Notes: generated from the sequence alone by a model not told the origin. 64,000 nt of DNA from an uncultured Sutterella sp. (GCA_934255515.1 CAKQON010000001.1:23383-87382), one strand, 5' to 3'; shown: positions 21,381 through 30,631, numbered from the stretch's first letter. Numbers and translations are program-made.

Positions 21381-23204
21381 TCAGTTCCGTATGCGGGTGA
21401 GGAATCCGCCGCCCCCGGACAAGGGTTCCTCGTCGGGCGAGACCATCTGCGTGCGGAGCGCCCCTTCGGCCACCTCGCGGAAAACCGGTCCCGCCACGGT
21501 GCCGCCGTAGCGGCTTCCCTTCTTGGGTTCGTCGATCATGACGGCGACGATGAAGCGCGGATTCACGGCGGGCACGATGCCCACGAAGCTCGCCACGGTG
21601 TCCTTCGTGTACTTGCCGTTCTTCACCTTGTTCGCCGTGCCGGTCTTCCCGGCCACCGAGTAGCCGGCGACGCGGATCTGCGACCCCGTGCCGCCGCGGC
21701 TCATGGTCTTCATCATCATGGCGCGGATGAGGCGCACGGTTTCGGGCCGGAAGACGCGCTCGCCCGTCACGGTTTCGCCGGGACGGCGCTTGTAGAGCGT
21801 GAGGTCGATCACGTCGCCGTTCCTCGCAATCGCCGTATAGGCGCGCACGAGCTGCATGAGGGACACCGAAACGCCGTGCCCGTAGGAGATCGTCGCCTGC
21901 TCAATCGGGCGCCAGGACTTGGCCGGCCGCAGGCGTCCTGCCGTCGCGCCGGGAAAGCCGATCTTGGGCGGCTGTCCGAAGCCGAGCGCCGTATACATGT
22001 CCCAGAGCGTCTGCGGCGCCATCTCAAGCGCGATCTTCGCCGTGCCGATGTTGGACGACTTGGCGACGATTTCAGCCACCGTCAGAAGCCCGTAGTCGTG
22101 CGTGTCGCCGATCGTGCGGTCGTTGATGGTGAGCTTTCCCGGCGCCGTCTGAATGGTCGTCGTCGGATCGATAAGGCCGAGGTCGATCGCCTTCGCAATG
22201 GCAAAGGGCTTCATGGTCGAGCCCGGCTCGAACTGATCGGTGAGGACGCGGTTTCGCATCTGCTCGAAGAGCATGGTCGAGCGGTCGTTCGGGTCGTAGG
22301 TCGGCACATTCGCAAGCGCAATCACCTCGCCCGTATCCACGTCCGCAACCACCACGGCGCCCGCGAGCGCCCCGGTCTTCTCAACCTGGGCGCGCAGCGC
22401 CTCATAGGCGAGGAACTGTACGCGCGAATCGATCGAGAGCGTAATATCGCGCCCGGGCACCGCTTCCTTCTGCCAGATGTCGTCGATGATGCGGCCGCGC
22501 GCATCGCGAATCACGCGCCGCGCGCCGGGGCTCCCGGCAAGCTGGCGGTCGCTCGCGAGCTCAATGCCTTCCTGCCCGCGGTCGTCGCGCCCGGTAAAGC
22601 CCACCACATGCGCCGTCACGGGGCCGTCGGGATATTCGCGCAGCACCTCGGGCTTGATGCCGACCCCGGGGAGACCAAGCTTTCTCACGGCTTCGGCGGT
22701 GCGCACGTCGCAGTTGCGCTCAATCGTCACGAAGCGCGTGTTCTCGGCTTTGAGCTTTCCGCCCACATAGGCGGGATCGAGCCCGAGCACGTCGGCGAGC
22801 TTCCGGATGTCTTCCTTTGAAACCCCCTGCGAGAGTTGCGGATCCGCCCAGATGCTGCGCACGGGCTGAGAAGCCGCCAGCACGACGCCGTTGCGGTCGA
22901 GGATTTCGCCCCGCTCGCCCGCAATCGTAAGCGTGCGCGCATAGCGCTTTTCGCCTTCGTCCTGAAGAAAGTCGTTCGATACCACCTGCAACCAGAAGGC
23001 GCGCCCGGCAAGGCCGAAGAAGGCGACCGTGATACCGAGAAAGAGCACGTACGTGCGCCAGCGCGGAATCGGAATGACGATGAGCGGGCTCTCGGCGCTC
23101 TGGGGCTGCGCCTCGCGCGCAGCCCGGTCGCGCTGAATGACCGTCTTCAGGAAATTCCAGACGGACTGACCGGCGGCCGAAATGAGATCCTTCACGCGGT
23201 TCAC
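21381..23204 (-). CDS. ftsI: Septal transpeptidase FtsI (PBP3)
   Basis: FtsI is the class B penicillin-binding protein that cross-links septal peptidoglycan and works with FtsW. The 607-residue product has one membrane anchor (about 51-72), a dimerisation domain, and a transpeptidase domain with all three active-site motifs: STMK (329-332), SSN (383-385) and KTGT (520-523). The GTG start overlaps the ftsL stop as GTGA. The first 50 residues (cytoplasmic) contain a basic segment, as is common in the family. Confidence 0.97.
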   Translation of the reverse strand: MNRVKDLISAAGQSVWNFLKTVIQRDRAAREAQPQSAESPLIVIPIPRWRTYVLFLGITVAFFGLAGRAFWLQVVSNDFLQDEGEKRYARTLTIAGERGEILDRNGVVLAASQPVRSIWADPQLSQGVSKEDIRKLADVLGLDPAYVGGKLKAENTRFVTIERNCDVRTAEAVRKLGLPGVGIKPEVLREYPDGPVTAHVVGFTGRDDRGQEGIELASDRQLAGSPGARRVIRDARGRIIDDIWQKEAVPGRDITLSIDSRVQFLAYEALRAQVEKTGALAGAVVVADVDTGEVIALANVPTYDPNDRSTMLFEQMRNRVLTDQFEPGSTMKPFAIAKAIDLGLIDPTTTIQTAPGKLTINDRTIGDTHDYGLLTVAEIVAKSSNIGTAKIALEMAPQTLWDMYTALGFGQPPKIGFPGATAGRLRPAKSWRPIEQATISYGHGVSVSLMQLVRAYTAIARNGDVIDLTLYKRRPGETVTGERVFRPETVRLIRAMMMKTMSRGGTGSQIRVAGYSVAGKTGTANKVKNGKYTKDTVASFVGIVPAVNPRFIVAVMIDEPKKGSRYGGTVAGPVFREVAEGALRTQMVSPDEEPLSGGGGFLTRIRN

Positions 23205-23584
23205 GGCTTCGCTCCCTGTCCGGACGAGCCGGACGCGGCCCCGGCCGCCTTCGCCGCATCGAGTTCCCTGCGTAGTTCAGGGAGGAAGTCGATTCCACCG
23301 TCCGGAGCCTCCACAAGCGTCACGGTATCGACGCCCGTTGCGCCGGCGAGGTCGAGCATGGCCGCGCCCGCGCCGATATTGCCCGCAAGCGACGCACGGC
23401 GGACCTGCATCTCGAGGTTCGCCTGATCATCAAGAAGCCTCCGGTGCACATCCGCCTCGTGCTCGTGCGCGACGAAAAGCTGCCGCGCCTGCCAGTGAAG
23501 CTCAACAAGGCCGAGCGCGCTCAGAAAGAGCGCGACGCCGAGCACCGCCGCCCAGATGATTTCCGCGCGCGCAACGCTTTTCAT
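23201..23584 (-). CDS. ftsL: Cell division protein FtsL
   Basis: FtsL is a small bitopic divisome protein that pairs with FtsB and activates FtsWI. Its 127 residues have a short N terminus, a membrane helix (about 9-27) and a helical periplasmic part ([20 protein letters not shown]). FtsL is poorly conserved, so the call rests mostly on its place between rsmH and ftsI, its size and topology. The C-terminal Ala/Gly-rich end is low complexity. The ATG overlaps the rsmH stop (ATGA) and the stop overlaps ftsI. Confidence 0.9.
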   Translation of the reverse strand: MKSVARAEIIWAAVLGVALFLSALGLVELHWQARQLFVAHEHEADVHRRLLDDQANLEMQVRRASLAGNIGAGAAMLDLAGATGVDTVTLVEAPDGGIDFLPELRRELDAAKAAGAASGSSGQGAKP

Positions 23585-24540
23585 CGCGTCTCCTCCGGCT
23601 CCCAGGGACGGGCCGTGCGGGTGCCGGCGCGAAGCACCGAGGAGCGTGCGCGTGGGTTTTCCTCCGCCTCGCGCTTCGAGGGGAGAATTCTTTCCACATC
23701 GCGGAACCAGGGCTCCTCGTTGAAGCCCGCGGGCACGGGCAGCCGCGGGTCAAGCGCATGCCCGGGATTCCTCGCGCGGTCGAAGAACCGCTTCACGATC
23801 CGGTCTTCAAGCGAATGGAAGCTGATGACGGCGAGCCGCCCCTCAGGAGAGAGAAGCGACGCAGCGGCGTCGAGCGCCTCCCGGAGCTCGTCGAGCTCGT
23901 GATTGATTTGAATGCGTATCGCCTGGAAGGTCCGCGTTGCCGGATGCTGCGCGCTGTCGCGGCGGTTTTTGGGCACCGCGCCCTCAACGAGGCGCGCGAG
24001 CTCCCCCGTCGTGGCAAGGGGCGCAATTTTTCTCTGCGCGACGATCGCGCCCGCAATGCGCCGGGCGAAGCGCTCCTCGCCGTAATCCGCAATTACCCGG
24101 GCAATTTCGTCCATATTGGCGTGCATAAGCCACTCCGCCGCGGTTTCTCCCGCAGAGGTATCCATTCTCATGTCGAGGGGCCCGTCGAAGCGGAAGGAAA
24201 AGCCGCGCCCCGGATCGTCGATCTGAGGCGACGAAACGCCGATGTCGAGAAATACCCCGTCGACCGCATCGATCCCGATGGCGGCGAGAGACGGCTTCAT
24301 GGAGGAGAAGGGCGCATGAATGATCTGAAAGCGCGGGTCGCGGATTTCAGCCGCCGCCGCGACCGCCTGCGGATCGCGGTCGAACGCGATGAGGCGTCCC
24401 TTGGGAGAGAGCCGCTTCAGAATCAGCCGGCTGTGGCCGCCCCGTCCGAAAGTGCCGTCCACATAAAGTCCGTCGGGAGAACGCACCAGCGCTTCCGGAG
24501 CTTCCTGACTGAGAACGGGGAGATGGAGAAAGGCGGACAT
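23581..24540 (-). CDS. rsmH: 16S rRNA C1402 N4-methyltransferase RsmH
   Basis: RsmH (MraW) methylates N4 of C1402 in 16S rRNA using S-adenosylmethionine. The 319-residue product begins [14 protein letters not shown], has the SAM motif [20 protein letters not shown], the segment [20 protein letters not shown] and, near the end, [17 protein letters not shown] chose the ATG at 24540 (GGA 9 bases upstream) over an in-frame TTG at 24561 that has no ribosome site. It is coupled to ftsL. Confidence 0.97.
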   Translation of the reverse strand: MSAFLHLPVLSQEAPEALVRSPDGLYVDGTFGRGGHSRLILKRLSPKGRLIAFDRDPQAVAAAAEIRDPRFQIIHAPFSSMKPSLAAIGIDAVDGVFLDIGVSSPQIDDPGRGFSFRFDGPLDMRMDTSAGETAAEWLMHANMDEIARVIADYGEERFARRIAGAIVAQRKIAPLATTGELARLVEGAVPKNRRDSAQHPATRTFQAIRIQINHELDELREALDAAASLLSPEGRLAVISFHSLEDRIVKRFFDRARNPGHALDPRLPVPAGFNEEPWFRDVERILPSKREAEENPRARSSVLRAGTRTARPWEPEETR

Positions 24541-24621
24541 GGAGTCGATTCCGGACGGCAAGGAAATAAGTAATGCGGAAGCAGAAGCTTCCAGGAAAGT
24601 GAGAGGAAGAGCCCCGGGCGC

Positions 24622-25041
24622 TCAGAAATTGAATCCGGCCGGATCGAACCCCTCGGCGAGCGAAGCTTCCTCATTCGCCCTGAGCGCAGCCCGATCCCAG
24701 AGTTCGAGATGTTCGCCGAGACCCACCAGCGCGCAATCGCGCTCGAGCCCGGCGAGCTCCCTCAGATCCTTCGGAATGAGAATGCGGCCGGCGGCATCGG
24801 GCTTGAGTTCCAGAGCGCTCCCGAGCACAAGGCGCACGAACCCTCTCGCGCTCCAGGGGAGCAAAAGAAGCTTCTCGCGCCGCGGCGCCCAGGCTTCAGC
24901 CGGGTAAAGGAGCAGACATCCGTCGGGATGGCGGGCGGCGACGATTTCGCCGCCCTGCGCTTCAAGCTCATCCCGAACGCGCCTGGGAAGAGCGAGCCTC
25001 CCCTTGCTGTCGAGCGTAACGAGCGAAGTTCCCTGAAACAC
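24622..25041 (-). CDS. mraZ: Transcriptional regulator MraZ
   Basis: MraZ is the AbrB-like DNA-binding protein that heads and represses the dcw cluster; it binds repeats upstream of its own gene. The 139-residue product has the two tandem MraZ/SpoVT-AbrB folds, each with its signature: DSKGRLALPRRVRDEL and AAGRILIPKDLRELAGL. It uses a GTG start at 25041 (VFQGTSLVTLDSKGR in the family style). The operator repeats lie at 25092-25121. An 81-base gap separates it from rsmH. Confidence 0.96.
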   Translation of the reverse strand: MFQGTSLVTLDSKGRLALPRRVRDELEAQGGEIVAARHPDGCLLLYPAEAWAPRREKLLLLPWSARGFVRLVLGSALELKPDAAGRILIPKDLRELAGLERDCALVGLGEHLELWDRAALRANEEASLAEGFDPAGFNF

Positions 25042-25091
25042 CTGTGATTTCCGATCAAAGCCTGTAGACGGGAATGCCTCCCCCTAAGAGA

Positions 25092-25121
25092 CACCTCCAC
25101 TTAATCCCACATTTTCCCACA
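25092..25121 (-). promoter_or_regulatory. MraZ operator: three 10-bp direct repeats
   Basis: Read on the minus strand the site is TGTGGGAAAA, TGTGGGATTA, AGTGGAGGTG: three repeats with an exact 10-base period, matching the known MraZ target of GTGGG-type boxes with 5-base spacers. It starts 50 bases before the mraZ GTG. A possible -10 (TATACA, 25158-25163) lies upstream, though its -35 is weak. The site predicts autorepression of the whole dcw operon by MraZ. Confidence 0.85.
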
Positions 25122-25208
25122 CCCTGCGGAGAACGGAGGGAGATTTCGCCTTTGATATGTATAGAAGTTTGATCGGAGAAAAGCTCCGGGCAAAAAGGCG
25201 CGGAGAAC

Positions 25209-25248
25209 GAAAAAAACCGCCCCGGGGAAAGCATCGTCCCGTGAGCGG
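25209..25248 (-). terminator. Intrinsic terminator of rnpB
   Basis: On the minus strand a ten-pair stem (25238-25248 with 25217-25226, one bulged A, one G-U pair) is followed by seven Ts (25210-25216). It lies 36 bases past the 3' end of the RNase P RNA and before the mraZ promoter region. Confidence 0.85.
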
Positions 25249-25283
25249 CTTCTGAAGCCATATGAATATGAAGAATAAGGAGC

Positions 25284-25622
25284 AGCAGCCCCCGAAAGCT
25301 CCCGTGTAAGCCGGATTCTGTCGGCAAAGGACCCGAAAGTCCCCTGCTGGCGGCCATTCGTCTAGGACGACACTCGCGCACCGCCTCAAGCCATCTACCC
25401 GCAGCCGGACCGGGCCGGTCCATCGGCTGCCTATTTGATGTTGCTCCCCGTAGAGATTGCCCGTTTCACCCGGCCCGAAGCCGGCTCGTCTCTGTTGCTC
25501 TGATCCGCGCCTTGCGGCGGAGAGGTGTTACCTCCTACGGCGCCCTGCGGAGTCCGGACTTTCCTCCCGCGGCATGAATGCCGCCGACGACCGCCCGGGG
25601 AACTCCCGTCTGGGGAGCTGCT
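25284..25622 (-). ncRNA. rnpB: RNase P RNA (M1 RNA), bacterial type A
   Basis: This RNA is the catalytic subunit that trims tRNA 5' leaders. On the minus strand the conserved blocks appear in order: GAGGAAAGTCCGGACTCC near the 5' side, the P4-type AGAGCAACAGAGACGAG region, GGTGAAACGGGCAATC, the CAAATAGG segment, and near the 3' end ACAGAATCCGGCTTACA. Helix P1 is formed by AGCAGCTCCC at the 5' end (from 25622) and GGGGGCTGCT at the 3' end (to 25284), which sets the ends. Length is about 339 nt. rnpB directly upstream of mraZ is common in Burkholderiales. Confidence 0.93.
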
Positions 25623-25633
25623 GCAGGAGCGCT

Positions 25634-25662
25634 ACTTTAACGATCTCGCGGCGCCAAAGCAA
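25634..25662 (-). promoter_or_regulatory. Probable rnpB promoter
   Basis: On the minus strand TTGCTT (25657-25662) and TAAAGT (25634-25639) are 17 bases apart and place the start a few bases before the P1 helix of rnpB. The boxes match consensus only in part. Confidence 0.5.
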
Positions 25663-25734
25663 GTGCGCAGGCAGATGCCTTGTGCCAAAATGAGGACCTT
25701 TTCCCTCTTATTTGTTTTCACTCTCTTTTCGGCC

Positions 25735-26889
25735 ATGCTGAGACGCTCTTCACTGCGCATCGCACTCGCTTCGCTCGCTTTTGCCGCTGCACTTCCCGCT
25801 CATGCGGGCTTCTGGTCCTCCCTGATCGATACGACCCCTGCGGGCATCGCACGCAGCTCCGAAGACCGCCCGGGCGACTGGGCATCTTTCTGGAGCGACA
25901 CCAGGGCGGGCGCAGAAAAAATCATGAGCGACGGGAATTCCATCTGGATTCTTCCCACCTACACGAACCACCCGAGATGGGACTGGCCGCGGCGCGACGA
26001 GGAAAACGGCTGGCCGATGGGCATGGGGCTCGCGCGGGGCATCATCGACGAGAGGGGCAACGAGCGCCTGCTCTACCTCATCACCTTCGTCGACTCCAAC
26101 TATCGTCCGGAACCCATGGCGGGCTATACGTGGGTCGCCCGCTGGCCGCTCGGGAATTCCGGCTTCCACGTGGGCGCGGGCTACCTCGCCGGGATCACGA
26201 TGAGGGGCGACTACATGTGGGCTCCGGTGCCGCTCCCGCTTCCGCTCGCCAAGGTGGGAACCGACACGGTTTCCTTCTACGGCACCTGGATTCCCTTCAC
26301 GAACGTCTTCTTTTTCTTCTCGACCATCACGCTCGACGACGCGAAGGGCCGCAAAATGCCGCTTTCGCCCGAGAGCCCGTGGGTGAAGACCCCCAACCTT
26401 CTCTACGGCAGCTGGGGGTGGCAGTACACCGACAACGGCGAAAAGTATTCGCCGAGTCGCGTGGGAAGCGACACGGTCTGGAATGCCGGCCTCAGGCGCT
26501 ATTCAGGCCGCAGCTGGCAGACGGACCTCAAGTATTCGCGCGCCTCGCATGAAGTCACCCGTACGGACGGTCCGGGAAAAAACGACCTCAGAATCGAGTC
26601 CTACACCCTGACCCTCGCCTACAACATGGACTGGACGAAGACCTTCCGGCTCTTTGCCGGCGCGGGCTTCGGCTACTCGAAGGGCGAAACCGCCTACGCC
26701 TCGGACTGGAGCCTTCATCCGGCCCTCACGCTCGGCTTCACCTGGGCCGCTGCGGACAACTTCTTCATCACGGGGTCGATGGATACGAATTTCGCGCGCT
26801 TCAAAGGTGTTCTCGAGGACCGGGGCGACGGCTACACCGTCCGCGCGATGCCGACGAGCTTCACGATCGGCGCGGGTCTTGCGTTCTGA
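25735..26889 (+). CDS. PagP-like lipid A palmitoyltransferase fused to a second beta-barrel
   Basis: The N-terminal half is PagP-like. PagP is an outer-membrane enzyme that moves palmitate from phospholipid to lipid A. A signal peptide (1-24, cleavage after PAHA) precedes the PagP core: His79 in YTNHPRWDW and Asp120-Ser121 in FVDSNYRPEPMAGY match the E. coli triad His33/Asp76/Ser77, and GYLAGITMRGDY and PVPLPLPLAKVG are hallmark strands. PagP would end near residue 200, but the protein continues to 384. The extra part has alternating polar/aromatic strands (GSWGWQYTDNGEKY, LRIESYTLTLAYNMDW, HPALTLGFTWAAADN) and a terminal Phe, as in outer-membrane barrels. I chose the ATG at 25735 for its signal peptide; an ATG at 25690 would add 15 residues, and neither has a clear ribosome site. 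Confidence 0.75.
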   Translation: MLRRSSLRIALASLAFAAALPAHAGFWSSLIDTTPAGIARSSEDRPGDWASFWSDTRAGAEKIMSDGNSIWILPTYTNHPRWDWPRRDEENGWPMGMGLARGIIDERGNERLLYLITFVDSNYRPEPMAGYTWVARWPLGNSGFHVGAGYLAGITMRGDYMWAPVPLPLPLAKVGTDTVSFYGTWIPFTNVFFFFSTITLDDAKGRKMPLSPESPWVKTPNLLYGSWGWQYTDNGEKYSPSRVGSDTVWNAGLRRYSGRSWQTDLKYSRASHEVTRTDGPGKNDLRIESYTLTLAYNMDWTKTFRLFAGAGFGYSKGETAYASDWSLHPALTLGFTWAAADNFFITGSMDTNFARFKGVLEDRGDGYTVRAMPTSFTIGAGLAF

Positions 26890-26965
26890 AACGCTTCACT
26901 TCCTTCTGTTAATAACAGAGAAAGAGTCCGCTCGTAGAATGCGGACCCCAAGAACACCTGCTGTC

Positions 26966-26992
26966 CCGGCGGCGCCTTTCTTTCGCCGCCGG
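26966..26992 (+). terminator. GC-rich hairpin between pagP-like gene and hemL
   Basis: CCGGCGGCG (26966-26974) pairs perfectly with CGCCGCCGG (26984-26992); AATCCTTCTTTCC follows. The T stretch is broken, so this is either a weak terminator of the upstream gene or a hairpin in the hemL leader, close before its ribosome site. Confidence 0.4.
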
Positions 26993-27018
26993 AATCCTTC
27001 TTTCCGGAGTTAATTTCC

Positions 27019-28302
27019 ATGGACCGCAATCAGGCGCTCCTCGAGCGCGCACAGAAAGTCATTCCCGGCGGCGTCAACTCGCCCGTCCGCGCCTTCCGTT
27101 CAGTGGGCGGCGCCCCGCGCTTCATCGAGCGCGCCAAGGGCCCCTACATGTGGGACGTTGAGGAAAAGCGCTTCACCGACTATGTGTGCTCCTGGGGTCC
27201 GATGATCCTCGGCCACAACGATCCGGATGTCGTCGAGGCCGTCCATGCCGCGGTCGACCGCGGCCTTTCCTTCGGCGCCGCCACCCGCGCCGAGGTTGAA
27301 ATCGCCGAAGAGATCACGCGCCTCATTCCCTCGATGGAAGAGGTGCGCCTCGTGAGCTCCGGCACGGAAGCGGGCATGTCCGCCATTCGACTCGCCCGCG
27401 GCTTCACGGGCCGCAACCGCATCATCAAGTTCGAGGGTTGCTACCACGGCCACTCGGACGCGCTCCTCGTGAAGGCGGGCTCGGGTCTTCTCACCTTCGG
27501 CAATCCCTCGTCCGCAGGCGTTCCGGCCTCCGTCACCGAGCATACACTCGTTCTCGAATACAACAACCCCCAGCAGCTCGAGGACGCCTTCCGCAAGTAC
27601 GGCGACGAAATCGCCTGCGTGATCGTTGAAGCCTTTGCCGGCAACATGAATCTTGTGCGCGGCAGCCAGGAATTCATCGACACGATGCGCCGCCTCTGCA
27701 CCGAACACGGGGCGCTCCTCATCGTCGACGAAGTGATGACGGGCTTCCGCGTTGCACTGAAGGGCGCTCAGTCGCTCTTCAACGTCACCCCCGACATCAC
27801 CATGCTCGGCAAGGTGATCGGCGGCGGCATGCCGGTCGCCGCCTTCGGCGGCCGCGCCGACATCATGCAGAAGATCGCCCCCTGCGGCCCGGTCTATCAG
27901 GCGGGCACGCTCTCGGGGAACCCCGTCGCCGTCGCCTGCGGCATGGCGACCCTCAAGAAGATTCAGGCTCCGGGCTTTTACGATCGTCTCGGCGCCCAGA
28001 CCTCGCGCCTCGTCAACGGCCTCGCCGCCGCGGCGAAGGATGCGGGCGTTCCGTTCTCGGCAGACTCCGTGGGCGGCATGTTCGGCATCTACTTCCTCCC
28101 CGAGCGTCCGCACGGCTTTGCCGACGTGATGAAGGCCGACCAGCACGCCTTCAATACGTTCTTCCACGGCATGCTCGACCGCGGCTGCTACTTTGCGCCG
28201 TCGACCTTCGAAGCGGGATTCGTCTCGATCGCTCACACCGACGAAGTGATCGATTCGACCATCGCCGCTGCCCGGGAGGTCTTCGCCTCCATGGCAAAGT
28301 AA
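27019..28302 (+). CDS. hemL: Glutamate-1-semialdehyde 2,1-aminomutase
   Basis: HemL is the PLP enzyme that turns glutamate-1-semialdehyde into 5-aminolevulinate in the C5 haem pathway. Its presence fits use of that route, as usual outside Alphaproteobacteria. The 427-residue product begins [20 protein letters not shown], has [10 protein letters not shown], the [18 protein letters not shown] segment, DEVMTGFR, and the PLP lysine in [21 protein letters not shown] lies 10 bases before the ATG. It is a single gene between a hairpin-rich leader and another hairpin. Confidence 0.97.
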   Translation: MDRNQALLERAQKVIPGGVNSPVRAFRSVGGAPRFIERAKGPYMWDVEEKRFTDYVCSWGPMILGHNDPDVVEAVHAAVDRGLSFGAATRAEVEIAEEITRLIPSMEEVRLVSSGTEAGMSAIRLARGFTGRNRIIKFEGCYHGHSDALLVKAGSGLLTFGNPSSAGVPASVTEHTLVLEYNNPQQLEDAFRKYGDEIACVIVEAFAGNMNLVRGSQEFIDTMRRLCTEHGALLIVDEVMTGFRVALKGAQSLFNVTPDITMLGKVIGGGMPVAAFGGRADIMQKIAPCGPVYQAGTLSGNPVAVACGMATLKKIQAPGFYDRLGAQTSRLVNGLAAAAKDAGVPFSADSVGGMFGIYFLPERPHGFADVMKADQHAFNTFFHGMLDRGCYFAPSTFEAGFVSIAHTDEVIDSTIAAAREVFASMAK

Positions 28303-28355
28303 TCTTCAGGGACTATAGGGGCAGGCGGAAAGCCTGTCCCGGACACCCTGTCCTC

Positions 28356-28402
28356 CGGCGCGTTCCTCCGCCCGCATTCGGGAGCCTTGAGAGAACGCGC
28401 CG
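28356..28402 (+). terminator. Hairpin downstream of hemL
   Basis: CGGCGCGTTC (28356-28365) and GAACGCGCCG (28393-28402) form a perfect 10-bp stem with a 27-base loop, followed by TTCCCGTATTTG. It may end the hemL transcript, but the loop is large and the T stretch poor. Confidence 0.4.
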
Positions 28403-28432
28403 TTCCCGTATTTGATTCCCCGACAAAACGCC

Positions 28433-30631
28433 ATGCTTCATGCTGCCAATCTCCTCAGGCGGGCGCTCAGAACGCTCGCCGCAGGCCTCGTCTGCGCCGC
28501 GGTCTTAAGCGCCAGCGCCGCCTCTTCCGACGGCTGGATCAATGCCATTGATGCCGCCAAGGGAGGTGAAAAGCAGGCGCCTCACGTGATGGTGGACCTC
28601 GTTTCCGCCAAAACGGCGCTGACGCCCCAGGCAGTCAATCAGCTCGCGGTCCGCTTCACGCATGAGGAAGGCTGGCACACCTACTGGCGGATGCCGGGCG
28701 ATGCGGGGCTTCCGCCCGAATTCACCTTCACGCTGCCGGGGGATCTCAAGGCAACCGATCCGCTCTTTCCGCTCCCTGCGCGCACCATTACCTCCGGCCT
28801 CACGAGCTTCGGCTACGGCGGCACGGCGCTCTTTCCCTTCCGCATTGAGGTTCCGCGCGGCGTGTACGGAAATGCCACCATAAGGCTCCATGTCGAATAT
28901 CTCGCCTGCCGCGAGATGTGCGTTCCGGAGTCCGCGGACGTTTCGCTCAGGCTTCCGATTGACGTTGCAGGGAAAGACACGCCCGAAGCGGCCGATATTG
29001 CGGGAGCGCTCTCGAGGGTACCTGAAACGGTTGCCGACGCAGGCACCGTCACGGCGTCGATTGAAGCCAACCGCATCATGATTTCGGTGGCGGGAAACGC
29101 CGCCGTTCAGAAGAGCCTCGATTTCTTCCCGCTCGACAAAAACGTCGTGAAACTCTCTGACCCGCCAGAATTCGCGCCCGGGGAAAACGGCGCCCAGCGT
29201 CTCTGGCTCACGGCAATGGATAAATTTGCCGCGAAGCCCGCTGAAGTCATCTCGGGCGTTCTCGTCGCAGACGGCGGGCCTCAGTCTGGCGGCTGGGCAG
29301 TTGAAACGAAGATTCCCCTCAAGGCGGAAGCAGTGCCGCTCCCGCCCGCCAACGTGCGCACGATTTCTGCCGGAGATGCTCAGGGAGCAGCACCTCAGAA
29401 CACGGGCGCCTCGCTTTCCTTCACGGCCTGGTCGGCGCTTCTGTCCGCTTTCCTCGGGGGCCTCATCCTCAACCTGATGCCCTGCGTCTTCCCGGTGCTC
29501 TCCCTGAAGCTCCTCGACCTCGTGAAGGGAGCGAAGTCGTCAACGAACCTGATGGGGCACGGCGTTGCCTTTACGGGCGGCGTTCTCGCGACGATGCTCG
29601 CGCTCTCGGGGCTTCTTCTCGCGCTGAGAGGCGCAGGGCACGCCCTCGGCTGGGGCTTCCAGCTTCAGTCCGCATGGGTCGTCTCCGCACTGATTCTTCT
29701 CTTTACCGCGATTACCTTTAATCTCCTCGGCTTTTACGAATTCACGTTCGGAAGCCGCATTGCCGACGCCGGAAGCGTTCGCAAGGCGCCTAAGACGGGC
29801 CTCGCCGCCTCCTTCCTCACGGGCGTTCTCGCCGTTATCGTCGCGAGCCCCTGCACCGCGCCCTTCATGGGCGCCGCGCTCGGCTACGCCCTGACGCAGC
29901 CCGCCATTGAGGCGCTCCTCATCTTCCTCGCGCTCGGCTTCGGCATGGCCGCGCCCTGGCTCGTTCTCTGCCTCTTCCCCTCGTGGGCCAGACGACTCCC
30001 GAAGCCCGGCCCCTGGATGAACACCTTCCGCCGGATCATGGCGATTCCGATGGCGCTCGCCGTCCTCTGGCTCTGCTGGGTGCTGTCGCACCAGACGGAC
30101 TACCGCGGCGTGCTGCTGATTCTCTGCGGCATGGGCGCGCTCGGCATCTTCTGCTGGCTTCTCGGCCGCCGTCAGTGGGGCCGCACCTCCTCAACGCCCA
30201 TCGTGTGGATCATGCTCGTCATTGCCGTAGCTTCTGCCGCCATTGCCGGAAGCTCCCTCTTTGAGCGGACGGCGGTCGAATCCCGCGCAGACTACGGCTG
30301 GGCCCCGTGGAGCGAAAAAGCGGTTGAAGCCGCGCTCGCCGAAGGGCACCCCGTCTTTGTGGACTTCACGGCCGCCTGGTGCATCACCTGCCAGGCCAAT
30401 AAGCTCGCCGCGCTCGACCGCGCGGAAGTGCTCGATCGCATGAATGCGCTCGGCTACGTGAAACTCGAGGGCGACTGGACGAACCGCAACGCGGAAATTG
30501 CCGCGGTGCTCTCCAAATTCGGCAGAAGCGGCGTTCCGCTTTATCTCATCTACCGCCCGAACGGCGAGGTGAAGGTGCTGCCGGAGCTCCTCACGCCCGG
30601 CATCGTGCTCGAAGCCATTGAGGGAAAGTAG
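28433..30631 (+). CDS. ScsB/DsbD-like transmembrane thiol reductant transporter
   Basis: DsbD and ScsB proteins carry electrons from cytoplasmic thioredoxin across the inner membrane to periplasmic thiol proteins. The 732-residue product has a signal peptide (about 1-29), an N-terminal periplasmic domain with Cys159 and Cys163 (LACREMCVPES), a membrane domain of about eight helices with the paired cysteines Cys351 (LNLMPCVFPVLSLK) and Cys474 (VASPCTAPFMG), and a C-terminal thioredoxin fold with Cys650-Ile-Thr-Cys653. The N-terminal domain and MPCVFPVLSLK are more like ScsB than classic DsbD. I chose the ATG at 28433 to fit the signal peptide; a TTG at 28412 is in frame. No ScsC-like gene is adjacent, but a DsbC/DsbG-like gene lies at 34777-35382. 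Confidence 0.85.
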   Translation: MLHAANLLRRALRTLAAGLVCAAVLSASAASSDGWINAIDAAKGGEKQAPHVMVDLVSAKTALTPQAVNQLAVRFTHEEGWHTYWRMPGDAGLPPEFTFTLPGDLKATDPLFPLPARTITSGLTSFGYGGTALFPFRIEVPRGVYGNATIRLHVEYLACREMCVPESADVSLRLPIDVAGKDTPEAADIAGALSRVPETVADAGTVTASIEANRIMISVAGNAAVQKSLDFFPLDKNVVKLSDPPEFAPGENGAQRLWLTAMDKFAAKPAEVISGVLVADGGPQSGGWAVETKIPLKAEAVPLPPANVRTISAGDAQGAAPQNTGASLSFTAWSALLSAFLGGLILNLMPCVFPVLSLKLLDLVKGAKSSTNLMGHGVAFTGGVLATMLALSGLLLALRGAGHALGWGFQLQSAWVVSALILLFTAITFNLLGFYEFTFGSRIADAGSVRKAPKTGLAASFLTGVLAVIVASPCTAPFMGAALGYALTQPAIEALLIFLALGFGMAAPWLVLCLFPSWARRLPKPGPWMNTFRRIMAIPMALAVLWLCWVLSHQTDYRGVLLILCGMGALGIFCWLLGRRQWGRTSSTPIVWIMLVIAVASAAIAGSSLFERTAVESRADYGWAPWSEKAVEAALAEGHPVFVDFTAAWCITCQANKLAALDRAEVLDRMNALGYVKLEGDWTNRNAEIAAVLSKFGRSGVPLYLIYRPNGEVKVLPELLTPGIVLEAIEGK

